Part shown: positions 1-7,562 of the stretch, piece after piece
How positions within the stretch are numbered: the first letter of the stretch is position 1
Layout of the letters: every line of letters begins with the position of its first letter
Origin: a virus
Length of the DNA: 42,921 bases
IMG/VR virus record: IMGVR_UViG_3300007734_000691
Coordinates: 1-42,921 of that record
Reading direction: 5' to 3' (one strand)
Program-made: the position numbers and the translations under genes
The notes under the pieces: generated by a model
Told to the model about the DNA's origin: nothing
Seen by the model: only the letters and a program-made list of their open reading frames with translations
The model's database searches: none

Positions 1-9
1 CCACACACG

Positions 10-204
10 ATGGATGGCAAGGCAATGAATATTGCTGCAAGCCCCGGCAAAGAGCCCAACCGCAGCAAGCGCGACACTGCCGATATCAGTGTTGGTCAGT
101 ACAGCAAGTCCGCTGGCAATGAGCCTGCCAAGACCAGCGGTATCAAAGTCCGTGGTACAGGCGCAGCCACTAAAGGCTTGATGGCACGAGGCCCGATGGC
201 ATGA
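10..204 (+). CDS. Small basic phage protein, possibly 5' truncated by window edge
   Basis: This frame is open back to base 1, so the ATG at 10 may not be the true start. The product has 64 residues and is rich in Lys, Ser, Gly and Ala. It ends in a 'GTGAATKGLMARGPMA' tail, a Gly/Arg-rich ending I associate with small proteins next to structural genes of marine and freshwater phages. Its stop overlaps the start of the adaptor gene (ATGA at 201), which indicates translational coupling inside the virion operon. No catalytic motif or membrane segment is visible. The function is unknown. Confidence 0.6.
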   Translation: MDGKAMNIAASPGKEPNRSKRDTADISVGQYSKSAGNEPAKTSGIKVRGTGAATKGLMARGPMA

Positions 205-896
205 ACTATTCTGAGCTTTCGGCGGCGATACAGACTTACACGGAAAACAATTTTCCGACGATTACCCTTGCGGATTCGTCTACGGTCTCGTCTACGACTC
301 AGATTAATCGCATCATCCAGCAAGCGGAGCAGCGCATCTACAACTCGGTGCAGTTCCCCTCGTTGCGCAAGAACGTGACGGGGACTATCACGTCAGGCAA
401 TAAATACCTGTCCTGTCCCAATGACTTCTTGTCGTCGTACTCCTTGGCTATCTTTTCTGGTTCCGGCCCATACACATTCCTGCTCAACAAGGATGTGAAC
501 TTCATGCGTGAGGCATACCCTACGCCAACTGACACAGGAACGCCCAAGTACTACGCTTTGTTTGGCCCGACAGTTTCCGGTTCAACCATCAGCAACGAAC
601 TGTCGTTCATCCTTGGCCCCACGCCTGATGCGACATACTCCGCTGAACTGCACTACTACTATTACCCTGAGTCCATCGTGACTGCCTCCACCACTTGGTT
701 GGGCGATAACTTTGATACGGTCTTGCTTTATGGTTCGCTGGTTGAGGCGTATACATTCATGAAAGGTGAAGCCGACTTGGTTGCGTTGTATGACGGCAAG
801 TACAAGGAAGCCCTTGCATTGGCTAAACGTCTGGGTGACGGTCTGGAGCGTCAGGACGCTTACCGCAGTGGTCAGTATAGACAGGCGGTTACATGA
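201..896 (+). CDS. Head-tail adaptor protein (SU10-type phage adaptor)
   Basis: The 231-residue product resembles the phage adaptor family typified by Escherichia phage SU10, whose members dock below the portal and connect the head to the short tail. Visible family-like features are the N-terminal helix 'MNYSELSAAIQTYTENN', the 'QAEQRIYNSVQFPSLRKN' segment, the 'YLSCPNDFLSSYSLAI' segment, and the C-terminal helices around 'LLYGSLVEAYTFMKGEADL'. It overlaps both neighbours by ATGA. The assignment rests on remembered family sequence patterns. Placement at the start of the tail genes fits an adaptor that follows the portal and capsid genes outside the window. Confidence 0.75.
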   Translation: MNYSELSAAIQTYTENNFPTITLADSSTVSSTTQINRIIQQAEQRIYNSVQFPSLRKNVTGTITSGNKYLSCPNDFLSSYSLAIFSGSGPYTFLLNKDVNFMREAYPTPTDTGTPKYYALFGPTVSGSTISNELSFILGPTPDATYSAELHYYYYPESIVTASTTWLGDNFDTVLLYGSLVEAYTFMKGEADLVALYDGKYKEALALAKRLGDGLERQDAYRSGQYRQAVT

Positions 897-1312
897 GCAG
901 TATTGTCCAGACACAGACCACCAGCTTCAAGACGGAGTTGTATCAGGGTATCCACGACCTGTCTACGGACACTATCAAGATTGCTTTGTACACTGCCAAC
1001 GCTAACTTGAACGCGGACACCACGGTCTATTCAACTTCCAATGAAGTAGTGGCCTCTGGCTACACGGCAGGTGGCAACACGTTGACTGGGGGGTCTATCA
1101 ACTCTTCAGGCTACACGGCCTATGTGAACTGGGCAAACACGTCTTGGACGGCTGCGGTTACGGCCCGATGCGCTTTGATTTACAACGCCTCGCAGGGCAA
1201 CAAATCCATTGCAGTGATTGACTTCGGGGCAGACAAAACCTCGACTACGACCTTTACAATCACTATGCCCTCCAACACTTCCACCACTGCACTTATCAGG
1301 AGTTCAAATTGA
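893..1312 (+). CDS. Small virion-associated protein, paralogue of 1514-1990
   Basis: The 139-residue protein is rich in Thr, Ser, Ala and Asn, which suggests a beta-rich structural protein. It shares ordered blocks with the protein at 1514-1990: 'TTVYS', '(S/T)GY(T/S)AGG', 'LIYNASQ(G/S)NK' and a C-terminal 'TFT(I/L)TMP...TTAL(I/L)R'. The two therefore derive from a duplication. It overlaps the adaptor by ATGA at 893 and sits between the adaptor and the fibre genes, so a tail or capsid decoration role is plausible. No named family is recognised with certainty. Confidence 0.7.
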   Translation: MSSIVQTQTTSFKTELYQGIHDLSTDTIKIALYTANANLNADTTVYSTSNEVVASGYTAGGNTLTGGSINSSGYTAYVNWANTSWTAAVTARCALIYNASQGNKSIAVIDFGADKTSTTTFTITMPSNTSTTALIRSSN

Positions 1313-1503
1313 TTGTCACTACGACCAAAGGCGAGATGGATGATTCCTTGCTAGAGCATCGTTCTGGCGAGGTGGACAATGACAATGAGTTCACTACGTG
1401 GACGGAATACTGGCTGGATGGTGAGTTGGTGCACCGGTCTGTACATGTGACCTTAAAAAAACCAGCCGTCTTTGGTGGCGGCGAAACAGCTTCTTTTGCT
1501 TAA
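1309..1503 (+). CDS. Small hypothetical protein between two paralogues
   Basis: The 64-residue product starts with TTG at 1309, overlapping the TGA of the upstream gene (TTGA). It is acidic in its N-terminal half and contains an aromatic 'FTTWTEYWLDGELVHRSVHV' segment. That looks like a small beta-sheet fold. No signal peptide, membrane span or catalytic motif is visible. It is inserted between two paralogous virion proteins and is probably co-translated with them. The function is unknown. Confidence 0.55.
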   Translation: MIVTTTKGEMDDSLLEHRSGEVDNDNEFTTWTEYWLDGELVHRSVHVTLKKPAVFGGGETASFA

Positions 1504-1513
1504 AGGATAAATC

Positions 1514-1990
1514 ATGGCAAATTCTCAATCGATGTGTACCTCGTTCATGGGCGAGTTGATGACAGCAACGCACAACTTTGGCACTGCGCCTATTCGTGCG
1601 GCTTCTACTGCGGATACCTTCAGGGGTGCTTTGTACTTGGCTTCCGCCACTGTCAACGCCTCAACCACTGTGTATTCAGCAACAGGTGAGGTGTCAGGCT
1701 CAGGATATTCTGCTGGGGGTGTAGTCGTAACAAACGCAACAGCCCCAATTGCCACCAATTCATCAGCAACTGCTGGTGTAGCCTACTGGACACCCTCCGC
1801 CAGTTTGACATACACCTCAGTGACTTTGACCACAGCGTTTGATGCCGTTTTGATTTACAACGCATCGCAAAGCAACAAAGCGGTGAGCGTTCACACGTTT
1901 GGTTCGCAGACCATTACGGCTGGCACTTTCACCCTGACAATGCCTGTGAACAATACCACCACAGCACTGTTGCGTTTGGCTACAACCTAA
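1514..1990 (+). CDS. Small virion-associated protein, paralogue of 893-1312
   Basis: This is a 158-residue beta-rich protein. An AAGGAT ribosome-binding site ends a few bases before the ATG at 1514. It shares the 'LYxAxAxxNAxTTVYS', 'GYSAGG', 'LIYNASQSNK' and 'TFTLTMP...TTALLR' blocks with the upstream paralogue. It carries an extra N-terminal segment ('MANSQSMCTSFMGELM') and an extra central loop. It is probably a structural protein associated with the tail or head surface. The molecular role is unknown. Confidence 0.7.
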   Translation: MANSQSMCTSFMGELMTATHNFGTAPIRAASTADTFRGALYLASATVNASTTVYSATGEVSGSGYSAGGVVVTNATAPIATNSSATAGVAYWTPSASLTYTSVTLTTAFDAVLIYNASQSNKAVSVHTFGSQTITAGTFTLTMPVNNTTTALLRLATT

Positions 1991-2015
1991 GCGGAGGCGG
2001 CGTAGGCCGTAAGCC

Positions 2016-2861
2016 ATGTTTGGTATATCCGCATACGCGCAGTCACCATATGCCGCTCTTGGCGAGAATGTAGTCGTTGTCGCCCTGACGGGCGCGGCTG
2101 CGTCTGGAAGTGTTGGGTCTGTAACAGAGGCAAGCACGGTCGCCCTAACAGGTGTTTTAGCCGCTGGCAATGTAGGTACGGTTGTTGCCACAGGTTCACA
2201 GGCGATAACAGGAAACGAGGCGGCAGGAAGCGTTGGAACGGTTGTACAAAGTATTTCCGTTGCTCTGACTGGGGTTCTCTGTTCGCCGGATGTTGGCGGG
2301 GTAGATGAAACCAATCTGCCTGAGATACAAGAAGTCCACGCCAACGGTGAAGTTGGTACGCCTGTAGCGGAGCTGACGCTTGCTTTATCTGGGGTTGCAG
2401 CTTCGGGGGCGGTTGGTACAGTAACCAACGGTGGTGTAGAGGTTGCTCTGGCAGGCGTAGAGGCTTCCGGCTTTGCTGGAACGATGCTCTACAACGAGTC
2501 GGATGTAACAACCGGCGATATGGCGGTAGGCGAAGTTGGCGCAGTAGGGCCTGTAATTTCGGTTGCTTTGACGAGTGTCACAGCTTCCGGCGCGGTTGGT
2601 GCGGTAGAGTTTGCGCAGGTTGCGTTCTTAACTGGGGACGAGGCGGCGGGTCTTGTTGGTACGGTTGGCCCTGTAGTAACTGTGGCGTTGTCTGGGGTTC
2701 GAGCTACAGGCTCGGTTGGAAGTGTAATTGCCGTGTATTGGAAGTTGATAGATGACAGCCAAGACGCAAACTGGCAAAATATAGATGATTCCGAGACCGC
2801 AGGTTGGGCACTGATAGATAACACAGAGACATCCAACTGGTCTTTGGTTGAAACGGCTTAA
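2016..2861 (+). CDS. Repeat-rich tail fibre-like protein
   Basis: The 281-residue protein is built from about eleven copies of a roughly 20-residue unit with consensus (V)AL(T/S)GV-x-A-(S/A)-G-x-VG-(T/S)-V, running from about residue 18 to 240. Three or four copies of a short W-x-L-I-D-(D/N)-(S/T) unit follow to the C-terminus. The regular hydrophobic/Gly alternation suggests a repetitive beta structure, as in phage fibres or shafts. It lies at the start of the fibre gene run. Several units are degenerate, for example around residues 88-110. No enzymatic motif is seen. Confidence 0.65.
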   Translation: MFGISAYAQSPYAALGENVVVVALTGAAASGSVGSVTEASTVALTGVLAAGNVGTVVATGSQAITGNEAAGSVGTVVQSISVALTGVLCSPDVGGVDETNLPEIQEVHANGEVGTPVAELTLALSGVAASGAVGTVTNGGVEVALAGVEASGFAGTMLYNESDVTTGDMAVGEVGAVGPVISVALTSVTASGAVGAVEFAQVAFLTGDEAAGLVGTVGPVVTVALSGVRATGSVGSVIAVYWKLIDDSQDANWQNIDDSETAGWALIDNTETSNWSLVETA

Positions 2862-2869
2862 GGATACAC

Positions 2870-3373
2870 ATGGCTTTTGTACTTGCAGACCGGGTAAAAG
2901 AAACTACCACCACGACGGGTACGGGGACAGTCACGCTTGCTGGAGCATCGGCTGGGTATCAGTCCTTTTCAGCCATTGGCAACGGTAATACAACGTATTA
3001 CACAATTGCAGCCCAAACTGGCACAGAGTGGGAAGTTGGCATTGGAACCTACACCTCATCAGGAACCACGCTCTCTCGCACCACGGTGCTGTCCTCCAGC
3101 AACTCGGGCTCCTTGGTCAACTTCTCTGCCGGTACAAAGGATGTATTCGTCACTCAGCCATCCAGCCGCACGGTGTATGTAGGCGCAAGCGACCAGACCA
3201 TCTATGGCGCGAACAACGCCCAAGGTAACGGCGGTGTAGTGGTGAACGCTACATCCATCAACAACAACTACACCATCCAGACCGGCTACAACGCTATGAG
3301 TGTGGGCCCTGTCACGGTAGCGTCTGGCGTTGCGGTTACAGTTTCCAGCGGTCAACGCTGGTTGGTCTTCTAA
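2870..3373 (+). CDS. Phage tail-associated protein of unknown function
   Basis: This 167-residue protein opens with 'MAFVLADRVKETTTTTGTGTVTL'-type sequence (quoted in part: MAFVLADRVKETTTT, GTGTVTLAG). I recognise this as a common small protein placed just before fibre genes in many phages. Blocks such as 'TYYTIAAQTGTEWEVGIGTY' and 'LSRTTVLSSSNSGS' are typical of it. The composition (Thr, Ser, Gly, Val) fits a beta-rich virion protein. The gene follows the repeat protein by 8 bases and begins the fibre/chaperone alternation. Its role may be as a fibre-connector or baseplate part. Confidence 0.65.
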   Translation: MAFVLADRVKETTTTTGTGTVTLAGASAGYQSFSAIGNGNTTYYTIAAQTGTEWEVGIGTYTSSGTTLSRTTVLSSSNSGSLVNFSAGTKDVFVTQPSSRTVYVGASDQTIYGANNAQGNGGVVVNATSINNNYTIQTGYNAMSVGPVTVASGVAVTVSSGQRWLVF

Positions 3374-3382
3374 GGACAGAAC

Positions 3383-4048
3383 ATGGCATCAAGCATTTCC
3401 GCAGGAACCACATCTAGCACCGCGCTGGTTGCTACAGCCGACACCACTGGCGCGTTGGTATTACAGACCAACAACGGCACGACTGCGGTCACACTGGATA
3501 CCTCGCAGAACGCCACCTTTGCGGGAACGCTTACAACCGCAGCCAAGGGTATTGCCAAAGCGTCTTTACCTACTGGGGCAATACTGCAAGTTATAAGCAC
3601 AACTGTGACTGCTGTTGTGACAACGACAGTAAGCAACAATTCAACTTTTTATGCTATTTCTGGACTATCTGCGACTATAACCCCAACAAGCGCTAGCAGT
3701 AAAATTTTTGCGTTAGTTCAATTAGTCGGTTCTGGGACTGATTCATATAGCACTGTTTGTGCTTTTCAATTATGGAGAGCAGGAAGTCCCGTTGGTCAGG
3801 GAAATTCTGCATCTGGGTTTCGTCAGGCATCGGTTGGTAATACGAGGGCATCACTTGATGGCAATTCTGCTTTTGCTATTGGGTGGAATTACCTTGATAG
3901 TCCAGCAACCACTTCTGCTACAACATATCAAGTTGCTTGTACGGCTGAAGGTGGCAATGTAATTCTTAACACGACTGCCAATAATTCATCTGGTATTTAT
4001 GCTTCTCGTAGTGCTAGCAGTATTACACTTTTTGAGGTGGCGGCATGA
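3383..4048 (+). CDS. Putative tail fibre protein
   Basis: The 221-residue protein has a modular N-terminus of short beta repeats ('TDTTGALVLQTNNGTTAVTLD'-like, residues about 20-40) shared in style with the genes at 4345 and 5465. A distinct C-terminal domain (about 80-221) may be the receptor-facing tip or a trimer head. A purine-rich stretch (AAGGACAG) precedes the ATG. The next gene is a small chaperone-like protein overlapping by ATGA, a common fibre plus assembly-factor arrangement. The C-terminal half has lower GC and different codon choice from the N-terminal half, suggesting tip exchange. Confidence 0.65.
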   Translation: MASSISAGTTSSTALVATADTTGALVLQTNNGTTAVTLDTSQNATFAGTLTTAAKGIAKASLPTGAILQVISTTVTAVVTTTVSNNSTFYAISGLSATITPTSASSKIFALVQLVGSGTDSYSTVCAFQLWRAGSPVGQGNSASGFRQASVGNTRASLDGNSAFAIGWNYLDSPATTSATTYQVACTAEGGNVILNTTANNSSGIYASRSASSITLFEVAA

Positions 4049-4341
4049 TTAGCTTTGCAACTGCACTTATATCTTTAACCAAAGGCTCCGCTTGGAGTAT
4101 GGTTGAAGACGATTACGACAATATTGATTGGTATTCCAAAGAAATAGAAAAGCCAACACGGGAAGCTGTTTTGGCAGAACAAGAAAGACTTCAAAAAATT
4201 GAAGATTCCAATGCATACAAAAGCAAACGTGCTGCTGAATACCCATCCATTGTTGACCAGCTTGACTTGATGTACCACGGCGGTATGGATGCATGGAAGA
4301 CCGCCATCCAAGTTGTAAAAGACAAGTACCCAAAGGGCTAA
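4045..4341 (+). CDS. Tail-fibre assembly chaperone-like small protein (XkdW-like)
   Basis: The 98-residue helical, charged protein has a central 'YKSKRAAEYPSIVDQLDLMYHGG' region (residues about 58-80). The same block occurs as 'YAQKRAAEYPLITDYLDGL' in the protein at 8489-8782. This 'RAAEYP' helix pair is common in small proteins encoded directly after phage fibres. The N-terminus contains a 'DYDNIDWY' segment. It overlaps the fibre gene at 4045 by ATGA. A chaperone role is inferred from position and family resemblance. The AT-rich start matches the end of the upstream fibre, as if the two had moved together. Confidence 0.6.
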   Translation: MISFATALISLTKGSAWSMVEDDYDNIDWYSKEIEKPTREAVLAEQERLQKIEDSNAYKSKRAAEYPSIVDQLDLMYHGGMDAWKTAIQVVKDKYPKG

Positions 4342-4344
4342 CCC

Positions 4345-5052
4345 ATGACCACAACAATCAACGCCAGCAATTCGGGGTCAGGCGGCTTAGTCCAAACCGC
4401 AGATGCCTCGGGAGTCCTTGCCCTGCAAACGGCAGGAACCACAGCGGTCACCATCAGCGCGGCGCAAGTTGTTACGTTTGCTAATGCTCTTGCTGTTGCT
4501 TCTGGGGGTACAGGAGTCACCTCAAGCACTGGCACAGGTAGTGTTGTTTTATCTACAAGCCCAACACTTATAACTCCCCTTTTAGGGACTCCTACTAGTG
4601 GTACGTTGACTAACTGCACTTTTCCTACATTGAATCAAAACACAACAGGTTCAGCCGCTACTGTTACTGGAAATGCAACTGGAAGCACATTTGGTTTTAA
4701 CTCAGGCTATGGCTCAGTAGCCACTGCATATGGTTGCCGCGCTTGGGTTTCTTTCACTGGGTCAACCGCCGCTATTCGCGGTTCAGCCAACGTGTCTTCC
4801 ATTACAAGAAACGGAACAGGCAACTATGTTGTTAATTATTCCACCGCTATGCCTGATACAAATTATTCAGCAGTAGCGTCTTGCTCTGGGCAAGGTTCTA
4901 CTAATGGAAGCACAAACTGTATATTGGTCAATGCTAGTGCGGGCGGTACGAACGTCGCACCAACTACCACAGCTACAACTTTGTTTTGCTACCATCCGGG
5001 CAATCAAGTATCTCAAGACACTGCCTACATCAACTTTGCTGTTTTCAGGTAA
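4345..5052 (+). CDS. Putative tail fibre protein
   Basis: The 235-residue protein has the typical repetitive fibre N-terminus: 'LVQTADASGVLALQTAGTTAVT', then 'GGTGVTSSTGTGSVVLSTSPT', 'TPLLGTPTSGTL' and 'NTTGSAATVTGNATG' blocks. These are widespread in phage fibres and form triple-stranded beta shafts. The C-terminal domain from about residue 115 to 235 is different and likely the tip. It follows a chaperone-like gene and is followed by another small helper-like gene. The repeated N-terminal style shared with 3383 and 5465 suggests a common attachment platform. Confidence 0.7.
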   Translation: MTTTINASNSGSGGLVQTADASGVLALQTAGTTAVTISAAQVVTFANALAVASGGTGVTSSTGTGSVVLSTSPTLITPLLGTPTSGTLTNCTFPTLNQNTTGSAATVTGNATGSTFGFNSGYGSVATAYGCRAWVSFTGSTAAIRGSANVSSITRNGTGNYVVNYSTAMPDTNYSAVASCSGQGSTNGSTNCILVNASAGGTNVAPTTTATTLFCYHPGNQVSQDTAYINFAVFR

Positions 5053-5066
5053 TCAAAGGATATCTT

Positions 5067-5468
5067 ATGCAAGTAATTGTTTTTACAAACTCTGATGGCG
5101 GAGTATCAGTGTGCTATCCAACCGGCGAGTTGACCATTGAGGAAGTTCAAGCTAAAGATACCCCGGAAGGTTCCGTAATTGTTGAAAATGACTCACTCCC
5201 CAACGAACACAGCGAGTTTTTCAATGCGTGGGAACTTAGCGGCTCTACCGTCTCCGTGAACATGGGCAAGGCTAAAGAACTGACTAAGGCGCGTCTCCGC
5301 ATAGAACGTGAACCTTTGCTGGCTGCGCAGGATGTGGCGTTTCAGCGGGCGCTAGAGGCCAACGCAGACACCTCCGCAATCGTTGCCGAGAAACAGCGCC
5401 TACGGGACATCACCAAGCTGGCTGATTCGGCTACAACCCTTGACGAACTGAAAGCCATTACCCCATGA
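5067..5468 (+). CDS. Fibre-associated small protein (probable assembly chaperone)
   Basis: The start at 5067 was chosen because AAAGGA at 5055-5060 lies just upstream; the frame is open further back but without a ribosome-binding site. The 133-residue product has an N-terminal half with 'MQVIVFTNSDGGVSVCYPTGE' character and 'HSEFFNAWELSG'. The C-terminal helical half contains 'ELTKARLRIEREPLLAAQDVAF' and ends 'LDELKAITP'. I recognise this pattern from small proteins next to tail fibres in many phages and prophages. It overlaps the following fibre by ATGA. The chaperone role is inferred. Confidence 0.65.
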   Translation: MQVIVFTNSDGGVSVCYPTGELTIEEVQAKDTPEGSVIVENDSLPNEHSEFFNAWELSGSTVSVNMGKAKELTKARLRIEREPLLAAQDVAFQRALEANADTSAIVAEKQRLRDITKLADSATTLDELKAITP

Positions 5469-6229
5469 CCCTCATCCTCAACGGCACAGACAACAGCGCC
5501 ACCACCCCAGCGGTGACCGGGGGCACTGCGGGCACATCTACAGGCCCGTACTACCCAACAACAAACCAATGGGCGGTATCCACCGCAGGTACACAAGCCT
5601 TGCTGATAAATGCAAGCCAGAACGTGGGGATTGGTACTGCTACACCCGGATACAAACTTGTAACTGCACAAGCCTCTGGTGATTTGATTACCTCCATGCA
5701 GGGCGCTGTCAAGACTTGGAACATTCGCAATCAAGCCGATGGTACTTTTGGGTATTTTGACAATTCAGTTTCTGCTTGGCGTTATTACTACGATACAAGC
5801 AATAACCACATCTGGTTTACCGGTGCAAGTGTAGAAAGAGCACGCATTTCTTCCGCTGGCGGTTTCTCAGTAGGGACAACATCCGACCCCGGCGCTGGTG
5901 CGATATACGCAACAGGCAACATCACTGCGTACTTCTCTGATGACCGCTTGAAGACCAAGCTGGGCAACATCCAAGACGCGCTGAGCAAGGTCAAAGCACT
6001 GAGCGGTTTCTACTACGAGGCCAATCAAACGGCGCAAGACTTGGGCTACAAGCCTGTCCGAGAGGCTGGTGTATCTGCCCAGCAAGTGCAAACGGTGATG
6101 CCTGAAGTGGTCAAGCCAGCCCCAATCGACGCGCAATACCTGACCGTTGACTACGAGCGCCTAGTCCCTCTGCTGATTGAAGCAATCAAGGAATTAGATG
6201 CCAAAGTAGAAGGCTTGATGAAAGCATGA
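5465..6229 (+). CDS. Tail fibre/spike with C-terminal S74 intramolecular chaperone
   Basis: The 254-residue protein has an N-terminal beta-repeat stalk ('QNVGIGTATPGYKLVT') and a C-terminal domain of the peptidase S74 / endosialidase intramolecular chaperone type. 'YFSDDRLKTKLGNIQDALSKV' begins at about residue 156, and the Ser-Asp pair is S158-D159. The rest of the domain, 'AGVSAQQVQTVMPEVV' and 'DYERLVPLLIEAIKELDAKV', ends in the usual coiled coil. In this family the chaperone trimerises the fibre and then cuts itself off before the Ser. It needs no separate helper, consistent with the next gene being another fibre overlapping by ATGA. Confidence 0.85.
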   Translation: MTLILNGTDNSATTPAVTGGTAGTSTGPYYPTTNQWAVSTAGTQALLINASQNVGIGTATPGYKLVTAQASGDLITSMQGAVKTWNIRNQADGTFGYFDNSVSAWRYYYDTSNNHIWFTGASVERARISSAGGFSVGTTSDPGAGAIYATGNITAYFSDDRLKTKLGNIQDALSKVKALSGFYYEANQTAQDLGYKPVREAGVSAQQVQTVMPEVVKPAPIDAQYLTVDYERLVPLLIEAIKELDAKVEGLMKA

Positions 6230-7215
6230 CGCTTAACGCTTCTGGCCCAATTAGTCTTGGCGGCGCTACCGCCGGACAGTCCGTCAACTTGGAGTTGGGC
6301 TTATCCGCGACTGCACAAATATCGTTCAATGATGCCGCTGTTCGCACGCTGACTGGAACCACGGCTGGAACTGCGCTGGTCATGCCAACCAACTTTTACG
6401 GCAAATCCAATACAACTCCAACGGTAGAGTATTTGGTAGTTGCGGGAGGGGCTGGTGGGGGCAGTAGTAATAACGACTGCCGTGGCGGCGGTGGTGGCGC
6501 AGGGGGAATGCTTACAGCATCAGGTTTCAGCGTAGCTTCGGGAGTGGCATTGACCGTCACAGTGGGTAGCGGTGGAGCCGTTGGTAGCGCTGGCTCGAAT
6601 TCTGTCTTCTCTTCCATAACATCCACAGGCGGCGGGGCTGGCGGCGGCCCTATTGGGCAGAATGGATTTTCTGGTGGCTCAGGTGGTGGCGGCGGACAAA
6701 ACGGCTCCACTTCGGGCGGAGCGGGTACTGCTGGGCAAGGAAATAACGGCGGCAACGGCGGCTACGATGCAAACGGCGGGCAATGCGGCGGTGGCGGTGG
6801 CGGCGCAGGTGCTGTTGGCGGCACTGGCAATGGAAGCGTTCAAGGCGTTCCCGGTGGCAATGGTTTGCAGTCTTCAATTACGACTACATCAACTTATTAC
6901 GCGGGCGGCGGCGGAGCAGGCGGTCAAGTTGATGGCGGTATTGGTGGGCTTGGCGGAGGCGGAAATGGTGGAGATGGACGTGGTGATGGAGCCAGACCTG
7001 CCGGTCCTGCAACGCCCGGAGTTACAAATTCTGGTGGTGGTGGAGGTGGAGGTGGCCCCGCAGGAGCTGCCGCCGCTGGTGGCTCTGGAATTGTCATTAT
7101 TCGCTACTCCAACACATACCCAAACGCAGCCTCTACAACTGGTTCACCAACATTCACCAATGCTGGCGGCTATAAAATTTACAAATTCACTGGCTCAGGG
7201 AGCATCACGTTCTAA
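6226..7215 (+). CDS. Glycine-rich tail fibre/adhesin
   Basis: The 329-residue protein has an N-terminal module of about 60 residues ('LNASGPISLGGATAGQSVNLEL', then 'MPTNFYGKS'), common in phage fibre genes. A long Gly-rich region (about 70-290) follows, with many GGGG/GGAGG runs. It ends with 'GIVIIRYSNTYP' and 'YKIYKFTGSGSITF', typical closing strands of glycine-rich phage domains. Such regions can pack as polyglycine-II helices, as in the gp38-type adhesin of phage S16, and bind host receptors. It overlaps both neighbours. Low sequence complexity makes the exact family uncertain. Confidence 0.75.
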   Translation: MTLNASGPISLGGATAGQSVNLELGLSATAQISFNDAAVRTLTGTTAGTALVMPTNFYGKSNTTPTVEYLVVAGGAGGGSSNNDCRGGGGGAGGMLTASGFSVASGVALTVTVGSGGAVGSAGSNSVFSSITSTGGGAGGGPIGQNGFSGGSGGGGGQNGSTSGGAGTAGQGNNGGNGGYDANGGQCGGGGGGAGAVGGTGNGSVQGVPGGNGLQSSITTTSTYYAGGGGAGGQVDGGIGGLGGGGNGGDGRGDGARPAGPATPGVTNSGGGGGGGGPAGAAAAGGSGIVIIRYSNTYPNAASTTGSPTFTNAGGYKIYKFTGSGSITF

Positions 7216-7562
7216 TGGCACACTTTGCACAAATTGAAAACGGCATCGTTACGCAAGTCATTTCCGTAGCAAATGAAGAACTGCTCGATAATGGTGTTGA
7301 GAGCGAAGCCAAGGGCGTGGCTTTCTGTGTAAATTTGCTTGGGGGTGATTGGAAGCAAACCAGCTACAACAACCGCATTCGCAAGAACTATGCTGGTGTT
7401 GGATACACGTATGATGAGGGCCGCGATGCTTTTATCCCACCTCAACCATACCCATCGTGGGGGCTAAACGCGGATACTTGCTTATGGGATGCACCGACCC
7501 CAATGCCGACCGATGCCATTTATTTCTGGGATGAACCTACTACTTCTTGGGTACAAACATGA
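7215..7562 (+). CDS. Small phage protein following the glycine-rich fibre
   Basis: The ATG shares a base with the upstream TAA (TAATG). The 115-residue product begins 'MAHFAQIENGIVTQVISVANE', followed by 'LLGGDWKQTSYNNRIRKNYAGVGYTYD' and 'FIPPQPYPSWGL'. I recognise this layout from many T4-like cyanophages and other aquatic phages, where the protein is encoded in the tail/fibre region. Its role is unknown. A fibre cap, neck or assembly part is plausible from the context. It overlaps the next fibre at 7559 by ATGA. Confidence 0.7.
   Translation: MAHFAQIENGIVTQVISVANEELLDNGVESEAKGVAFCVNLLGGDWKQTSYNNRIRKNYAGVGYTYDEGRDAFIPPQPYPSWGLNADTCLWDAPTPMPTDAIYFWDEPTTSWVQT

Noticed and set aside
1817-2836. 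Minus-strand open frames opposite the repeat protein (1817-2428, 1987-2511, 2489-2836)
   Set aside because: They are by-products of the repetitive codon pattern of the + strand repeat protein and are rich in Pro/Thr/Val in the mirrored register.
7547-7558. TTG at 7547 as start of the fibre gene
   Set aside because: ATG 7559 makes the exact ATGA overlap typical of this operon and begins the conserved fibre N-terminus.
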